Below, piece by piece: positions 8,867-16,812 of a stretch of DNA of 64,000 nt; the first letter of the stretch is position 1; the number at the start of each line of letters is the position of its first letter. The translations under genes and the position numbers were made by a program. Source of the stretch: Clostridium thermarum (GTDB taxonomy: Bacteria; Bacillota; Clostridia; Clostridiales; Clostridiaceae). The stretch is taken from assembly GCF_006351925.1 (NCBI RefSeq), contig NZ_CP040924.1:3291001-3355000 (forward strand). The letters run 5' to 3'. A model generated the notes under the pieces. The model was not told the DNA's origin and made no database searches. It saw only the letters and a list, made by a program, of their open reading frames with translations.

Positions 8867-9127
8867 TCATATTTCAATTACTATTTCATCACCATTTTCA
8901 GATACTATTTCTACAAGTTTCAGTCCCTTGTATTCTTTTAGTTCTTCCAAAGCAATAGCAAGCTGTTCGTAGTCAACGTAATCAATATAGTCCACCGCTC
9001 TGGAATCAATACCTTTTGCAGCACTTGCTATAATTCCTTTACAGCGTCTCAACATAAATACCATCAGTGATAAAGGGAACGGAATTGACAGCTTAACACC
9101 ATTTACTTCTCTTACATGTATTCTCAT
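8867..9127 (-). CDS. small protein related to the C-terminal part of SHOCT-like proteins, 86 aa
   Basis: Begins MRIHVREVNGVKLSIPFPLS and ends KLVEIVSENGDEIVIEI; the tail closely resembles that of the next upstream gene (KIVDIESEDGDVVEITIE), so the two are probably paralogous halves. A frame open to 9178 exists, but the ATG at 9127 has AAGGGGGT six bases upstream and is preferred. A hydrophobic stretch (FPLSLMVFML) could touch the membrane. The role is unknown; its place between a DUF2089 regulator and an exporter suggests a part in regulation or stress sensing. Confidence 0.75.
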   Translation of the reverse strand: MRIHVREVNGVKLSIPFPLSLMVFMLRRCKGIIASAAKGIDSRAVDYIDYVDYEQLAIALEELKEYKGLKLVEIVSENGDEIVIEI

Positions 9128-9170
9128 ATTTACCCCCTTATGAGCCATGGCTGATTGTGGCCCCTCTATA

Positions 9171-9578
9171 CTATTCAATAGTAATTTCTACAACATCCCC
9201 GTCTTCTGATTCTATGTCTACTATCTTACCAACCATTCCTGAATTAATGGCTTCATTCAATGCATTTGTCAACCCATTAATATCCACACCTTCTACCCCC
9301 TGCAGGTTAACTGGTAGTCTTCCTGTAGCTGAGATTATGCCGGATACAAACTTTACAGGAAGATTCACATTAACCTTATTTCCATCTTCATCTTTTACTT
9401 TTATTTTTAGCATCAGGTCCTTATTTCTTACATTTTCCTTACTGTCTGTAAACACCCGAACTTGAGTTTCTGTCTCTTTTTTACTGACTTTTAAAGCCTC
9501 TATAAGTTGAGCACCTTTTTGGCTGTCTATCTTTCCCTCTTCTACCATCTTTAAAACCCGTAATATTTCTTCATTCAT
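9171..9578 (-). CDS. SHOCT-like domain protein, 135 aa
   Basis: The N-terminus MNEEILRVLKMVEEGKIDSQ plus KGAQLIEAL is a SHOCT-like helical hairpin of the kind found at the start of YvlB/LiaX-type envelope-stress proteins. The rest is a beta-rich region resembling the following gene. A longer frame starts at 9605, but the ATG at 9578 has AAGGAGGA eight bases before it. It lies 44 bases after the DUF2089 gene. Function inferred only from family and context: cell-envelope stress regulation is possible. Confidence 0.8.
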   Translation of the reverse strand: MNEEILRVLKMVEEGKIDSQKGAQLIEALKVSKKETETQVRVFTDSKENVRNKDLMLKIKVKDEDGNKVNVNLPVKFVSGIISATGRLPVNLQGVEGVDINGLTNALNEAINSGMVGKIVDIESEDGDVVEITIE

Positions 9579-9622
9579 AATAATCCTCCTTATATACCAA
9601 TCCAATGTTTTTCTTTGAAAAG

Positions 9623-9988
9623 CTAATCTTCCTTGAGCATATTTAGTGCCTGGTCTGCAGTGATTTCTCCCCGTTCCAGCATATCAATAATCTTCTTACT
9701 TTCCACAGAAGGTTTTTTTACTACCTCATAGCCTAGAGCATCAATGACGTCATCCAACTTTGCCCTGACAGTGGGATACGAAATACCCAATTCTCTTTCA
9801 ACATCTTTGATATTGCCTCTGCATCTTACAAAGGTCTCGATGAAATTCAGCTGTTCAGCACTGAGATATTCAAACTTAGACAAGGCAAAATTATTTTCTA
9901 TAACTGTATCGCAATTGCTGCATTTCAGTTTTATTACCTTCATTTTTCCGCTGCATACAGGGCATCTGCTTATTACTTTATATTCCAT
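9623..9988 (-). CDS. DUF2089 family transcriptional regulator
   Basis: 121 aa. The N-terminal zinc ribbon has CPVCSGKM...CSNCD (C9, C12, C23, C26), the middle is a helix-turn-helix (LSAEQLNFIETFVRCRGNIK, then ISYPTVRAKLDDVIDALG) and the C-terminus (IIDMLERGEITADQALNMLK) repeats the SHOCT-like hairpin of the next gene. It is the first gene of an operon of six with two SHOCT-like proteins and the ABC exporter, so it probably controls that operon. The region upstream is almost pure A/T for 100 bases. Confidence 0.88.
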   Translation of the reverse strand: MEYKVISRCPVCSGKMKVIKLKCSNCDTVIENNFALSKFEYLSAEQLNFIETFVRCRGNIKDVERELGISYPTVRAKLDDVIDALGYEVVKKPSVESKKIIDMLERGEITADQALNMLKED

Positions 9989-10132
9989 AGCATCACTTCC
10001 CTTCCATGATTACATTATAATTCTATAAATAATAAAATTCAATAGCATTCTTAAATATTTTAATATAATATTTTATTTTTTTAATATTTAAAATATAAAA
10101 TATTAATATTGTTAATATAAATATTCAAAAAT

Positions 10133-10156
10133 AAAAATCAGCACTTGCTGATTTTT
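10133..10156 (-). terminator. terminator of the yhbD-like/bactofilin operon
   Basis: AAAAATCAGC (10133-10142) pairs with GCTGATTTTT (10147-10156). On the minus strand it forms a hairpin with a T-run and overlaps the bactofilin stop codon (10157-10155). Confidence 0.75.
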
Positions 10157-10964
10157 ATAACATCCTTACATTTTTCACTATAGCATCCTCAATTGTATTT
10201 AAGGTTCCTGTGTACTCTACTGTATCAATCTCACAACCTCTGCCAATTGTGATATTATTTCCTCTCACTATCCTTGCACTTGTATCCTCAAGGAAAATTT
10301 CGTCACCCTCAATACTTTCACAATTTAGTTTAGCTTCAATGTTGAAAAGATTTTTAATTATCCTTTCTATGCCCATTAAGCCCCTGTGCTTTAATCGCTG
10401 CACTTCTATTTTCTCTCCACCGATCTCTCTTACGTTACTTTTACCACTAATTCTAACCTTAATAGTTCCTGCATTAAGTAATCCACCAATTCTAAAATCT
10501 CCGCTGGTTTCAAATCTCTCGCTCTCACAATCACCACCAATGGTTATTAATCCGCTAACGACTATATTTTCAGCGTGCACATTGCCCCCTATACTTACAC
10601 TTCCAGATATATCAATTATTCCTGCTTGTACGTCCCCTCCAATTTTTGATGTACCGCTGGTCCTTAATTCTTCAACCTTGACATTACCGCCTACATGATT
10701 TGTACCACTTGTTTTCACAAGTGTAGCCTCAACATTTCCACTAACTTTACACATACCACTGGTACTTATTTCACCGGAGCTTATATTGCCTACAACCTTT
10801 GAATAGCCGCTGGTACTCATGTCCACGCACTCTATATCACCATTAATTGTGGCACTGCCGCTAATCTTAACATTATTAAATATTCCCCCCTGAGAAGTGG
10901 AGGAACCGGATATTTTTAAATCTGACTTTCCTTCAAACTTATCTTTGTTATTATCATTGGCCAT
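10155..10964 (-). CDS. bactofilin / polymer-forming cytoskeletal protein
   Basis: 269 aa built from short repeats that predict a right-handed beta-helix, for example ISGSATINGDIE, TSGYSKVVGNIS, TSGMCKVSGNVE, TSGTSKIGGDVQ, with GG or GN turns every 18-20 residues from about residue 15 to 170. Proteins of this type self-assemble into filaments without nucleotide. A second, less regular part (175-269) ends in another repeat block. It follows a YhbD-like gene by 12 bases; B. subtilis has a comparable yhbD-yhbE-yhbF arrangement. The first residues are charged and cytosolic, with no signal peptide. Confidence 0.88.
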   Translation of the reverse strand: MANDNNKDKFEGKSDLKISGSSTSQGGIFNNVKISGSATINGDIECVDMSTSGYSKVVGNISSGEISTSGMCKVSGNVEATLVKTSGTNHVGGNVKVEELRTSGTSKIGGDVQAGIIDISGSVSIGGNVHAENIVVSGLITIGGDCESERFETSGDFRIGGLLNAGTIKVRISGKSNVREIGGEKIEVQRLKHRGLMGIERIIKNLFNIEAKLNCESIEGDEIFLEDTSARIVRGNNITIGRGCEIDTVEYTGTLNTIEDAIVKNVRML

Positions 10965-10976
10965 ATATAAACCTCC

Positions 10977-11618
10977 TTACATATTTTTATTATGTTGTTC
11001 AATTTTTGACTGTAATTCCTCTATAAAAGCTGACGCAGTGGCTTTAAGCACAAGCTTTCCTCCTTGGCCTGTATAGACCTCCGAAGGTACTGCTGCAATT
11101 AATGCAAGTGCAACACCGAACTTTCTTATCAGCATGATTTCATAATCCTTATCTTTGAAGCTCTTATAATTTTCCTGTAAAGTAATTATTAAATCCTTAG
11201 TCTCTTCAAAACTTATTTCTCCCAGCAAGAGGTACTTTTCAGCCATCCTCATATGGAGTAATTCATCAAAACTAAAGCTTTCTTTCTCTCCATAGATACC
11301 TTCATACAAAAATACGATATTTTGCGTAACAATGTTTTGTGAAATAGCTAAGTCTTTATCAATGTTTAGTTCTGTTGTTTTAGCAGAAAACTGTTGTGCT
11401 AAGTCGTCTAGAGATACACCTTCTTTCATATTCAATATTCTATTGATTCTTTCCAGTATTTTTTCTCTAGGAAAGAAGGTTTCTTGGCCTGTGAAGACGG
11501 ATTTTCTAATAAACCACTCTTCAGGGATAAGATTTTTTCTCTTCCATCGGTACAGTTGTCCATAGGAGATACCTGTTTCTCTAAGCAGATCTTTCTTGGA
11601 TATCAGTTCCTCTTCCAC
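10977..11618 (-). CDS. YhbD-type helix-turn-helix protein (DUF4004-like)
   Basis: Begins with a MerR-like winged helix (LISKKDLLRETGISYGQLYR, then WKRKNLIPEEWF) followed by a helical domain of unknown role; 213 aa. A longer frame opens at 11666, but the GTG at 11618 has AAAGGAGG at the right distance and removes a poorly fitting N-terminal extension. It heads a two-gene operon with the bactofilin, as in Bacillus. A palindrome within its promoter spacer suggests autoregulation (see the 11652-11680 entry). Confidence 0.85.
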   Translation of the reverse strand: MEEELISKKDLLRETGISYGQLYRWKRKNLIPEEWFIRKSVFTGQETFFPREKILERINRILNMKEGVSLDDLAQQFSAKTTELNIDKDLAISQNIVTQNIVFLYEGIYGEKESFSFDELLHMRMAEKYLLLGEISFEETKDLIITLQENYKSFKDKDYEIMLIRKFGVALALIAAVPSEVYTGQGGKLVLKATASAFIEELQSKIEQHNKNM

Positions 11619-11651
11619 CTTATTTCCTCCTTTATCCTCTTTGTTAAAACC

Positions 11652-11680
11652 AGTGTAACATAACATTGTTACGTTGTAAA
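11652..11680 (-). promoter_or_regulatory. predicted promoter with internal palindromic operator for the yhbD-like operon
   Basis: Minus strand: TTTACA (11680-11675), 17-base spacer, TACACT (11657-11652). The spacer carries GTAACA-6-TGTTAC (11655-11672), a perfect hyphenated palindrome. A site between -35 and -10 is where MerR-type regulators and many repressors bind. The downstream gene encodes a MerR-like protein. Confidence 0.5.
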
Positions 11681-11751
11681 TATTAAAATGTTAGTTTCTT
11701 TAAAAATAATTGTAGTTTAACTCTCTTTGCTAATTTTAAATTATAGAAAGC

Positions 11752-12262
11752 AAAAAGTTGTGTTCATGACCATTTATACAACTAACTTCTTTGAATAATT
11801 AGGTTTGTCTTTTATTGAACTAGAATCCATTTTATCCACCAGCATTATGTACATTGAGTTATCTTATTGCAAGTATTATTTATTTCACTCTCCATTCGAC
11901 AACAAAGACTACGAAACATAAATAACGCTCAATTTTGTTATGTTAGTCACTATACAAATTAAATAATACGATATATTAAGTAATAAATACATTTTTTACA
12001 CAATTGTGGCCATTATATTGGAAAAATGAAAAGAGGTGATTATGATTAAGAAACTTATTTCCTTAGCTATTTGTGTTGTTTCATCTATTTTAACAGGATG
12101 TAAGGAAGAAGAAAATAATAGCTCTTTCGATATAACTCTACAGAAGATGTAGCAGAAGAAATATCAGAAAATAAAGTAGTTCCAGAAGAACTTACTCCAT
12201 GCGACATAGATGAATATAAAAAATTCCAAAATTGAAAAAGTTTTGTTCATGGCTATTTATAC
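11752..12262. repeat. pair of 28-bp direct repeats flanking a broken lipoprotein gene
   Basis: Copies at 11752-11779 and 12235-12262 differ at three of 28 positions (pattern AAAAAGTT..GTTCATG then .C.ATTTATAC). The right copy is the left arm of a good terminator; the left copy has only a weak partner. The stretch from 11780 to 12041 is AT-rich and I see no gene in it. Confidence 0.5.
12042..12235 (+). pseudogene. frameshifted small lipoprotein gene
   Basis: The ATG at 12042 has an AGAGGTGAT site and encodes a lipoprotein signal (MIKKLISLAICVVSSILTGC, lipobox LTGC) but stops after 36 codons at 12152. A second frame carries on without a break as ...STEDVAEEISENKVVPEELT... to a TGA at 12233-12235. 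One base gained or lost in the TCTTTC stretch near 12123-12128 would join both into a protein of about 64 aa. No family recognised. A sequencing error is also possible. Confidence 0.6.
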
Positions 12263-12278
12263 TATGAACAAAACTTTT
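12236..12278. terminator. bidirectional terminator after the lipoprotein remnant and the oxidoreductase operon
   Basis: AAAAGTTTTGTTCAT (12236-12250) pairs with ATGAACAAAACTTTT (12264-12278) around a 13-base loop; A- and T-runs on both sides allow use from either strand. It lies 16 bases from the end of the gamma-subunit gene. Confidence 0.8.
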
Positions 12279-12293
12279 TTACTATATCCCTTG

Positions 12294-12824
12294 TTAAATT
12301 TTAACACTACTATAGACTTCTAAGGCTTTTTTATTTATCTCAAAATAGCTGCTTTTACCATGGTCTGCCAAAGACTTCAACATTGACTCTAGTGAAACTA
12401 CAGCGGATTCATCTATTAGCGCTCCCATGAGTACCATATTGGCTATAGTTCTGCTGCCTAATTCTGCGGCAGTAGTCTGAGCAGGTATCTTTATTACTTT
12501 TATATCCTCTCTAATGGGTTCTCTATTCACTAAGTCCGAATCCATAATAAGAATACCACCGGGTTTTATGGTTGCTTCAAATTTATCTAAAGACGGTCTA
12601 TTCATGACAACCAATATATCTGGGGAAGTAACCACCGGTGACCCTACACCTTCATCTGAAACAATTACGGAACAGTTAGCGGTACCGCCTCTCATTTCCG
12701 GTCCATAGGATGGAAGCCAGGAAACATTTTTTCCTTCCTCCATTCCTGCATAGGCAAGAAACTTACCCATAGATAAAATACCCTGCCCTCCAAAGCCTGC
12801 AAAAAGAATTTCAAAGGTTGCCAT
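12294..12824 (-). CDS. 2-oxoacid:ferredoxin oxidoreductase, gamma subunit
   Basis: 176 aa; the N-terminal MATFEILFAGFGGQGILSMG has the glycine-rich motif of gamma subunits, with PEMRGGTANCSV at about 52-63. It completes the CoA-acylating oxidoreductase that decarboxylates 2-oxoacids and reduces ferredoxin. A longer frame begins at 12911, but the ATG at 12824 shares one base with the beta-subunit stop (TAATG) and has GGAGG upstream, which supports coupled translation. It is the last gene of the operon and is followed by a strong terminator. Confidence 0.92.
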   Translation of the reverse strand: MATFEILFAGFGGQGILSMGKFLAYAGMEEGKNVSWLPSYGPEMRGGTANCSVIVSDEGVGSPVVTSPDILVVMNRPSLDKFEATIKPGGILIMDSDLVNREPIREDIKVIKIPAQTTAAELGSRTIANMVLMGALIDESAVVSLESMLKSLADHGKSSYFEINKKALEVYSSVKI

Positions 12825-13588
12825 TATCTCGCCTCCTCTGCTTTTTCTGCATTTGTCAGATCTTTTTTTACACCCAGCGCGTAGTATGGAATCATATTTT
12901 CTCTCAGCCATTTAAGAGATTCTACCGTAGATAAGCCCCAATTAGTTGGACATATAGATAATACCTCTACCATAGAAAATCCTTTCCCTGCTATTGCATT
13001 TTCAAAGGCCTTCTTTATAGCTTTCTTGGTTTTAATTACATTTGGAACACTATCTACTGAGACTCTTTCCACGTAACATGCTCCATCCAGAGTGGCTATC
13101 ATCTCAGAAACCCTTATAGGATGCCCTTGAGTTTTAATATCTCTGCCGTAGGGTGAAGTTTCCGTTACCTGACATGGCAGCGTGGTTGGAGCCATCTGTC
13201 CTCCGGTCATACCGTATATGCAGTTATTGACGAAAATACTTACTATATTCTCTCCTCTTGCTGCTGCATGAACAATTTCTGCAGTACCAATAGCAGCCAG
13301 GTCTCCATCTCCCTGATAGGTAAATACCACTTTATCCGGCTGCGCTCTTTTAATCCCCGTAGCTACTGCCGGAGCCCTGCCGTGGGCAGCCTGGAACATG
13401 TCACAGGCAAAATAGTCATAAGCCAAAACCGAGCAACCTACCGGAGCTACCCCTATAGTCTTATCCAAGATGTTTAGTTCCTCTATCACTTCCCCAATCA
13501 GCCTATGGATTATTCCATGGGTACATCCGGGACAGTAATGAGTAGGTACGTCTAACAGTGCCTTAGTTGGTTCAAATACTATTGCCAT
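12824..13588 (-). CDS. 2-oxoacid:ferredoxin oxidoreductase, beta (thiamine pyrophosphate) subunit
   Basis: 254 aa. HYCPGCTHGI near residue 17 marks the family; the thiamine pyrophosphate site is GDGDLAAIG followed by NNCIYGMTGGQ. The length and the lack of ferredoxin domains fit the four-subunit KorB/VorA type rather than the large single-chain pyruvate enzyme. Substrate cannot be read directly; the neighbouring ptb-buk genes favour branched-chain 2-oxoacids (2-oxoisovalerate) over 2-oxoglutarate. It is butted against the alpha-subunit gene. Confidence 0.92.
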   Translation of the reverse strand: MAIVFEPTKALLDVPTHYCPGCTHGIIHRLIGEVIEELNILDKTIGVAPVGCSVLAYDYFACDMFQAAHGRAPAVATGIKRAQPDKVVFTYQGDGDLAAIGTAEIVHAAARGENIVSIFVNNCIYGMTGGQMAPTTLPCQVTETSPYGRDIKTQGHPIRVSEMIATLDGACYVERVSVDSVPNVIKTKKAIKKAFENAIAGKGFSMVEVLSICPTNWGLSTVESLKWLRENMIPYYALGVKKDLTNAEKAEEAR

Positions 13589-14682
13589 TATACAGCCCTC
13601 CCCTGCTCATCACATTGTTTTTTCTCAACAATAGCTTCAATTTTCTCCAAGATGTCTTGAGGGCGAGGAACCATACCACCGGACCTTCCATAAAAATTAA
13701 CCTGCTTTCTGCCGTTAACTGCCAATCTAACATCCTCTACCATCTGTCCACAGCTCATTTCAACGGAAAGATAACCATAAAGGGTATTATTTATTGTTTT
13801 TTCAAAAGCTTCTACAGGAAATGGCCATAGGGTAATTGGTCTGATAAGTCCAACTTTTATGCCTTCAGTTTCCGCCATTTTAATAGTGTTTCTGCAGATT
13901 CTGGCGGTTGTTCCATAGGCTACAAGTATTATGTCACAGCTTTCCTGGCAGTTATACGTCTCATATCTTACTTCTCTTTCCTTTATAAGCTGATATTTAG
14001 CCTGGAGCTTATTGTTGTGCTTTTCTAGTTCTTCAGGATTAAGATGCAAGGAGTTAATCACATTGTGCACTTTTCTGTTGCCAAGACCTGAAGCAGCCCA
14101 GTCCTTCTCCGGTAAAGGTCTTCCTGCCCTTTCCTTAAATTCTACCGGTTCCATCATTTGTCCAAGCATTCCGTCTCCCATAATCATACAGGGAGTTCTA
14201 TAGATATCAGCTATATCAAAAGCCTCTTGCACAAGGTCTACCATTTCTTGAATTGAAGCCGGCGCATATACAGGCATATTAAAATCTCCATGAGCGCCAC
14301 CCTTTGTAGCCTGAAAATAGTCTGACTGGGCAGGTTGAATTCCACCAAGCCCCGGGCCTCCCCTTACTATATTTACTATGACGCAGGGAAGCTCACTTCC
14401 GGCGATATAGGATATACCTTCAGCCTTTAAGCTTATTCCAGGGCTGGAGGAGGAAGTCATAACTCTTACTCCGGTTCCGGCAGCACCATATACCATATTT
14501 ATTGCAGCAATTTCGCTTTCTGCCTGTAAGAATACTCTTCCAACCTGAGGCATTCTCCTTGACATATATGCAGCTAGCTCTGTCTGCGGTGTAATTGGAT
14601 ATCCAAAGAAACACTGACAGTTAGCCCTTATAGCAGCCTCACCTAAGGCCTCATTGCCTTTCATTAATACTTTTTCACTCAC
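13588..14682 (-). CDS. 2-oxoacid:ferredoxin oxidoreductase, alpha subunit
   Basis: 364 aa; the pyrimidine-binding domain shows KGNEALGEAAIRANCQCFFG and YPITPQTELAAYM, followed by a C-terminal transketolase-like domain (GTTARICRNTIKMAE). The start is GTG at 14682: AGGAGG lies seven bases ahead and the frame further upstream overlaps the ferredoxin gene. Reaction: 2-oxoacid + CoA + oxidised ferredoxin to acyl-CoA + CO2 + reduced ferredoxin. Genes for delta, alpha, beta and gamma follow in that order in one operon. Confidence 0.92.
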   Translation of the reverse strand: MSEKVLMKGNEALGEAAIRANCQCFFGYPITPQTELAAYMSRRMPQVGRVFLQAESEIAAINMVYGAAGTGVRVMTSSSSPGISLKAEGISYIAGSELPCVIVNIVRGGPGLGGIQPAQSDYFQATKGGAHGDFNMPVYAPASIQEMVDLVQEAFDIADIYRTPCMIMGDGMLGQMMEPVEFKERAGRPLPEKDWAASGLGNRKVHNVINSLHLNPEELEKHNNKLQAKYQLIKEREVRYETYNCQESCDIILVAYGTTARICRNTIKMAETEGIKVGLIRPITLWPFPVEAFEKTINNTLYGYLSVEMSCGQMVEDVRLAVNGRKQVNFYGRSGGMVPRPQDILEKIEAIVEKKQCDEQGRAV

Positions 14683-14693
14683 GTTAACTCCTC

Positions 14694-14903
14694 CTACTTC
14701 TCCACCGTAATAACTAGATCTGGACACATTCTTCCACAGGAGGCACATCCGATACACTCCTTCATCCTACCCTCTGGTATATAGGCCGGATGGTATCCTT
14801 TATTATTTAGCCTGTCTGAAAATCCTATAATCTTTTTAGGGCACACTGCTATACAATGTCCACAGCCCTTACATCTTTCTTCTCGAAACATAACTTTAGG
14901 CAC
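14694..14903 (-). CDS. 2-oxoacid:ferredoxin oxidoreductase, delta (2x[4Fe-4S]) subunit
   Basis: 69-aa ferredoxin-like protein with two clusters: CKGCGHCIAVCP (residues 11-22) and CIGCASCGRMCP (50-61). It passes electrons from the catalytic subunits to free ferredoxin. It precedes the alpha subunit by 11 bases. The 123 bases upstream of it, between 14904 and 15026, hold no gene. Confidence 0.93.
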   Translation of the reverse strand: MPKVMFREERCKGCGHCIAVCPKKIIGFSDRLNNKGYHPAYIPEGRMKECIGCASCGRMCPDLVITVEK

Positions 14904-15026
14904 TATAAATTCCTCCTTACTGCTAAATTGTCCCCCTAATAGCCCAACGGTGAATCGTTTACATAACGTTTGTCAATATATCATACGCTGATGTCCGTCA
15001 AAGATTGACTGTCCCCCAAATAATTC

Positions 15027-15695
15027 CTAAAGCCACTCAGGCCTCATATAAATATCTATGGGCAGGATCTCTCCCGCAACCTTTCCCTTTATCTCATCTA
15101 TAAAATCTCTTTTACAAACTGTATACCTGTAAGGTATATTAAGTTCTTTTGAAAGCTCCCCTGCTAGTTTATCCCCCTTTAGTATGTCCTCCACTGTAGT
15201 TTCATAGGACATATTCGTATTGGATATTAGGTGGGTTACTTTTAACCTTGAGGCTCTTTCTATAGTCTTTATATATTCCTTCGTATCCTCTAAATTAGAG
15301 GTAAAAGGCCTATTATTATTTATGACAAAATACATTTCATAAGGTTCCAGTGTAAAGTACTGATAATACCTTCCTAACACTGCCGCTCCTGAATCATCAC
15401 CTCCTACATCTATTATAACATGCCTGCTCTTATCGTTAAAGACCGAAACCACTTCTGCCGGAACTACCGCTAATTCTGCATTTGAAAAATGGGGATTAGA
15501 TGCTATTAACCTAATCCCCACTTCTTCTAATTCTTCTCTTAAGTCTCTTACGCAGAAATACGGATTAACGATATCGATGTCTACCAAACAGGTTTTTATG
15601 TTTTGTAAGGCCAACCCCCTTGCAAAGTTAATTGCAATCTCTGTCTTCCCACTACCAAAGTGACCTGTAAAAATCCTTATTCTACTCATAGACAC
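15027..15695 (-). CDS. P-loop ATPase of the MinD/CobQ type, unknown role
   Basis: 222 aa. Walker A is GHFGSGKTEIAINFA (residues 11-25), a switch-like DIDIVNPYF follows at 39-47, and HVIIDVGGDDSGA resembles Walker B. The fold matches small SIMIBI NTPases that act as chaperones or partners for metalloenzymes. It sits between butyrate kinase (9 bases) and the ferredoxin subunit, so a role in maturing or regulating the iron-sulfur oxidoreductase is possible but not shown. No lid or extra domain is seen. Confidence 0.8.
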   Translation of the reverse strand: MSMSRIRIFTGHFGSGKTEIAINFARGLALQNIKTCLVDIDIVNPYFCVRDLREELEEVGIRLIASNPHFSNAELAVVPAEVVSVFNDKSRHVIIDVGGDDSGAAVLGRYYQYFTLEPYEMYFVINNNRPFTSNLEDTKEYIKTIERASRLKVTHLISNTNMSYETTVEDILKGDKLAGELSKELNIPYRYTVCKRDFIDEIKGKVAGEILPIDIYMRPEWL

Positions 15696-15703
15696 TCCCT
15701 ATT

Positions 15704-16774
15704 CTATTGGTATATTTTAGCTTCTTCCTCCCCGCTAAGCACCCGTATTGCTCCCTGTGCAAGAGCAAGAAGTTCATCTTCACCGGGGTAAACCACTATA
15801 GGTGCAATGAAGGAAACTCGCTCGCTTATTACATCTATCATTGGTTTTCCGTAAGCCATGCCACCTGTTAATATTATAGCATCAACCTTACCACAAAGTA
15901 CAGAGGCACAGCTTCCAATTTCCTTTGCAACCTGATAACCCATAGCATCATGAATCAGCTTAGCCTTAGGTTCTCCGGCCAAGGCAGCCTTTTCAACTTC
16001 CAGAGCACTATTGGTTCCAAGGTATGCCACAAATCCCCCCTTACCGGTGATCTTCTTCTTCATCTCCTCATATGTATACTTACCGCTGTAGCACATCCTT
16101 ACCAGGTCTCCTACAGGAACTCCTCCACTTCTTTCCGGTGAGTATGGTCCTTCCCCGTCAAGGGCATTATTAACATCAACTATTCTGCCCTTCTTGTGAG
16201 CTCCCACAGAAACTCCACCGCCCATGTGGGCAACAATTAAGTTAAGCTCTTCATATTTCTTTCCCTTCTCTTTTGCATATCTCTTAGCCACAGCCTTTTG
16301 ATTTAGAGCATGGAAGATACTTGTTCTCTCTATTTCAGGCATACCTGAGATTCTTGCTATATCATCCAGCTCATCAACTACTACAGGGTCTACTATATAA
16401 GCCGGAATATTGAGCTCCGCTGCAATTTCATTTGCAATTAGGGCACCTAAATTTGATGCATGCTGTCCTCTGATTTCTGCTCTAATATCCTCTAACATTC
16501 TGTCATTAACAGCATATGTACCACCTGGAATAGGCTTTAACAATCCTCCCCTTCCAACTACTGCATTTAGAGTGGTAATATCAAAGTTCTTTTCCTTTAG
16601 TACCTTTAATATGACTTCTTTTCTAAATTCAAACTGATCTGCTATTGAGTTGTACTTCTCTATCTCCTCAGTCTCATGTCTCAATGTCTCAACGAGGATT
16701 GCCTTTTCATCTTCATATACACCAATTTTTGTGGACGTCGATCCAGGATTGATAATCAAAAGCTTAAATGACAT
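15704..16774 (-). CDS. buk: butyrate kinase (or branched-chain fatty acid kinase)
   Basis: Transfers phosphate from acyl-phosphate to ADP, giving a fatty acid and ATP. 356 aa, normal for the acetate/butyrate kinase (ASKHA) family: N-terminal [16 protein letters not shown] (adenosine/phosphate site), [11 protein letters not shown] near 200, and TGGMAYG near 300. It follows ptb by 38 bases. With the oxidoreductase downstream it probably works on isobutyryl- and isovaleryl-phosphate as well as butyryl-phosphate; the sequence alone does not settle this. Confidence 0.95.
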   Translation of the reverse strand: MSFKLLIINPGSTSTKIGVYEDEKAILVETLRHETEEIEKYNSIADQFEFRKEVILKVLKEKNFDITTLNAVVGRGGLLKPIPGGTYAVNDRMLEDIRAEIRGQHASNLGALIANEIAAELNIPAYIVDPVVVDELDDIARISGMPEIERTSIFHALNQKAVAKRYAKEKGKKYEELNLIVAHMGGGVSVGAHKKGRIVDVNNALDGEGPYSPERSGGVPVGDLVRMCYSGKYTYEEMKKKITGKGGFVAYLGTNSALEVEKAALAGEPKAKLIHDAMGYQVAKEIGSCASVLCGKVDAIILTGGMAYGKPMIDVISERVSFIAPIVVYPGEDELLALAQGAIRVLSGEEEAKIYQ

Positions 16775-16812
16775 TATTATATCCCCCTTATATTTTAATT
16801 ATTAATTGCTAA

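Noticed and set aside
10030..10132. Nearly pure A/T stretch as a replication or partition site
   Set aside because: No DnaA boxes or iterons; an AT-rich promoter region is the simpler reading.
14420..14614. 64-codon minus-strand frame inside the alpha-subunit gene
   Set aside because: Out-of-frame shadow of a clear coding sequence.
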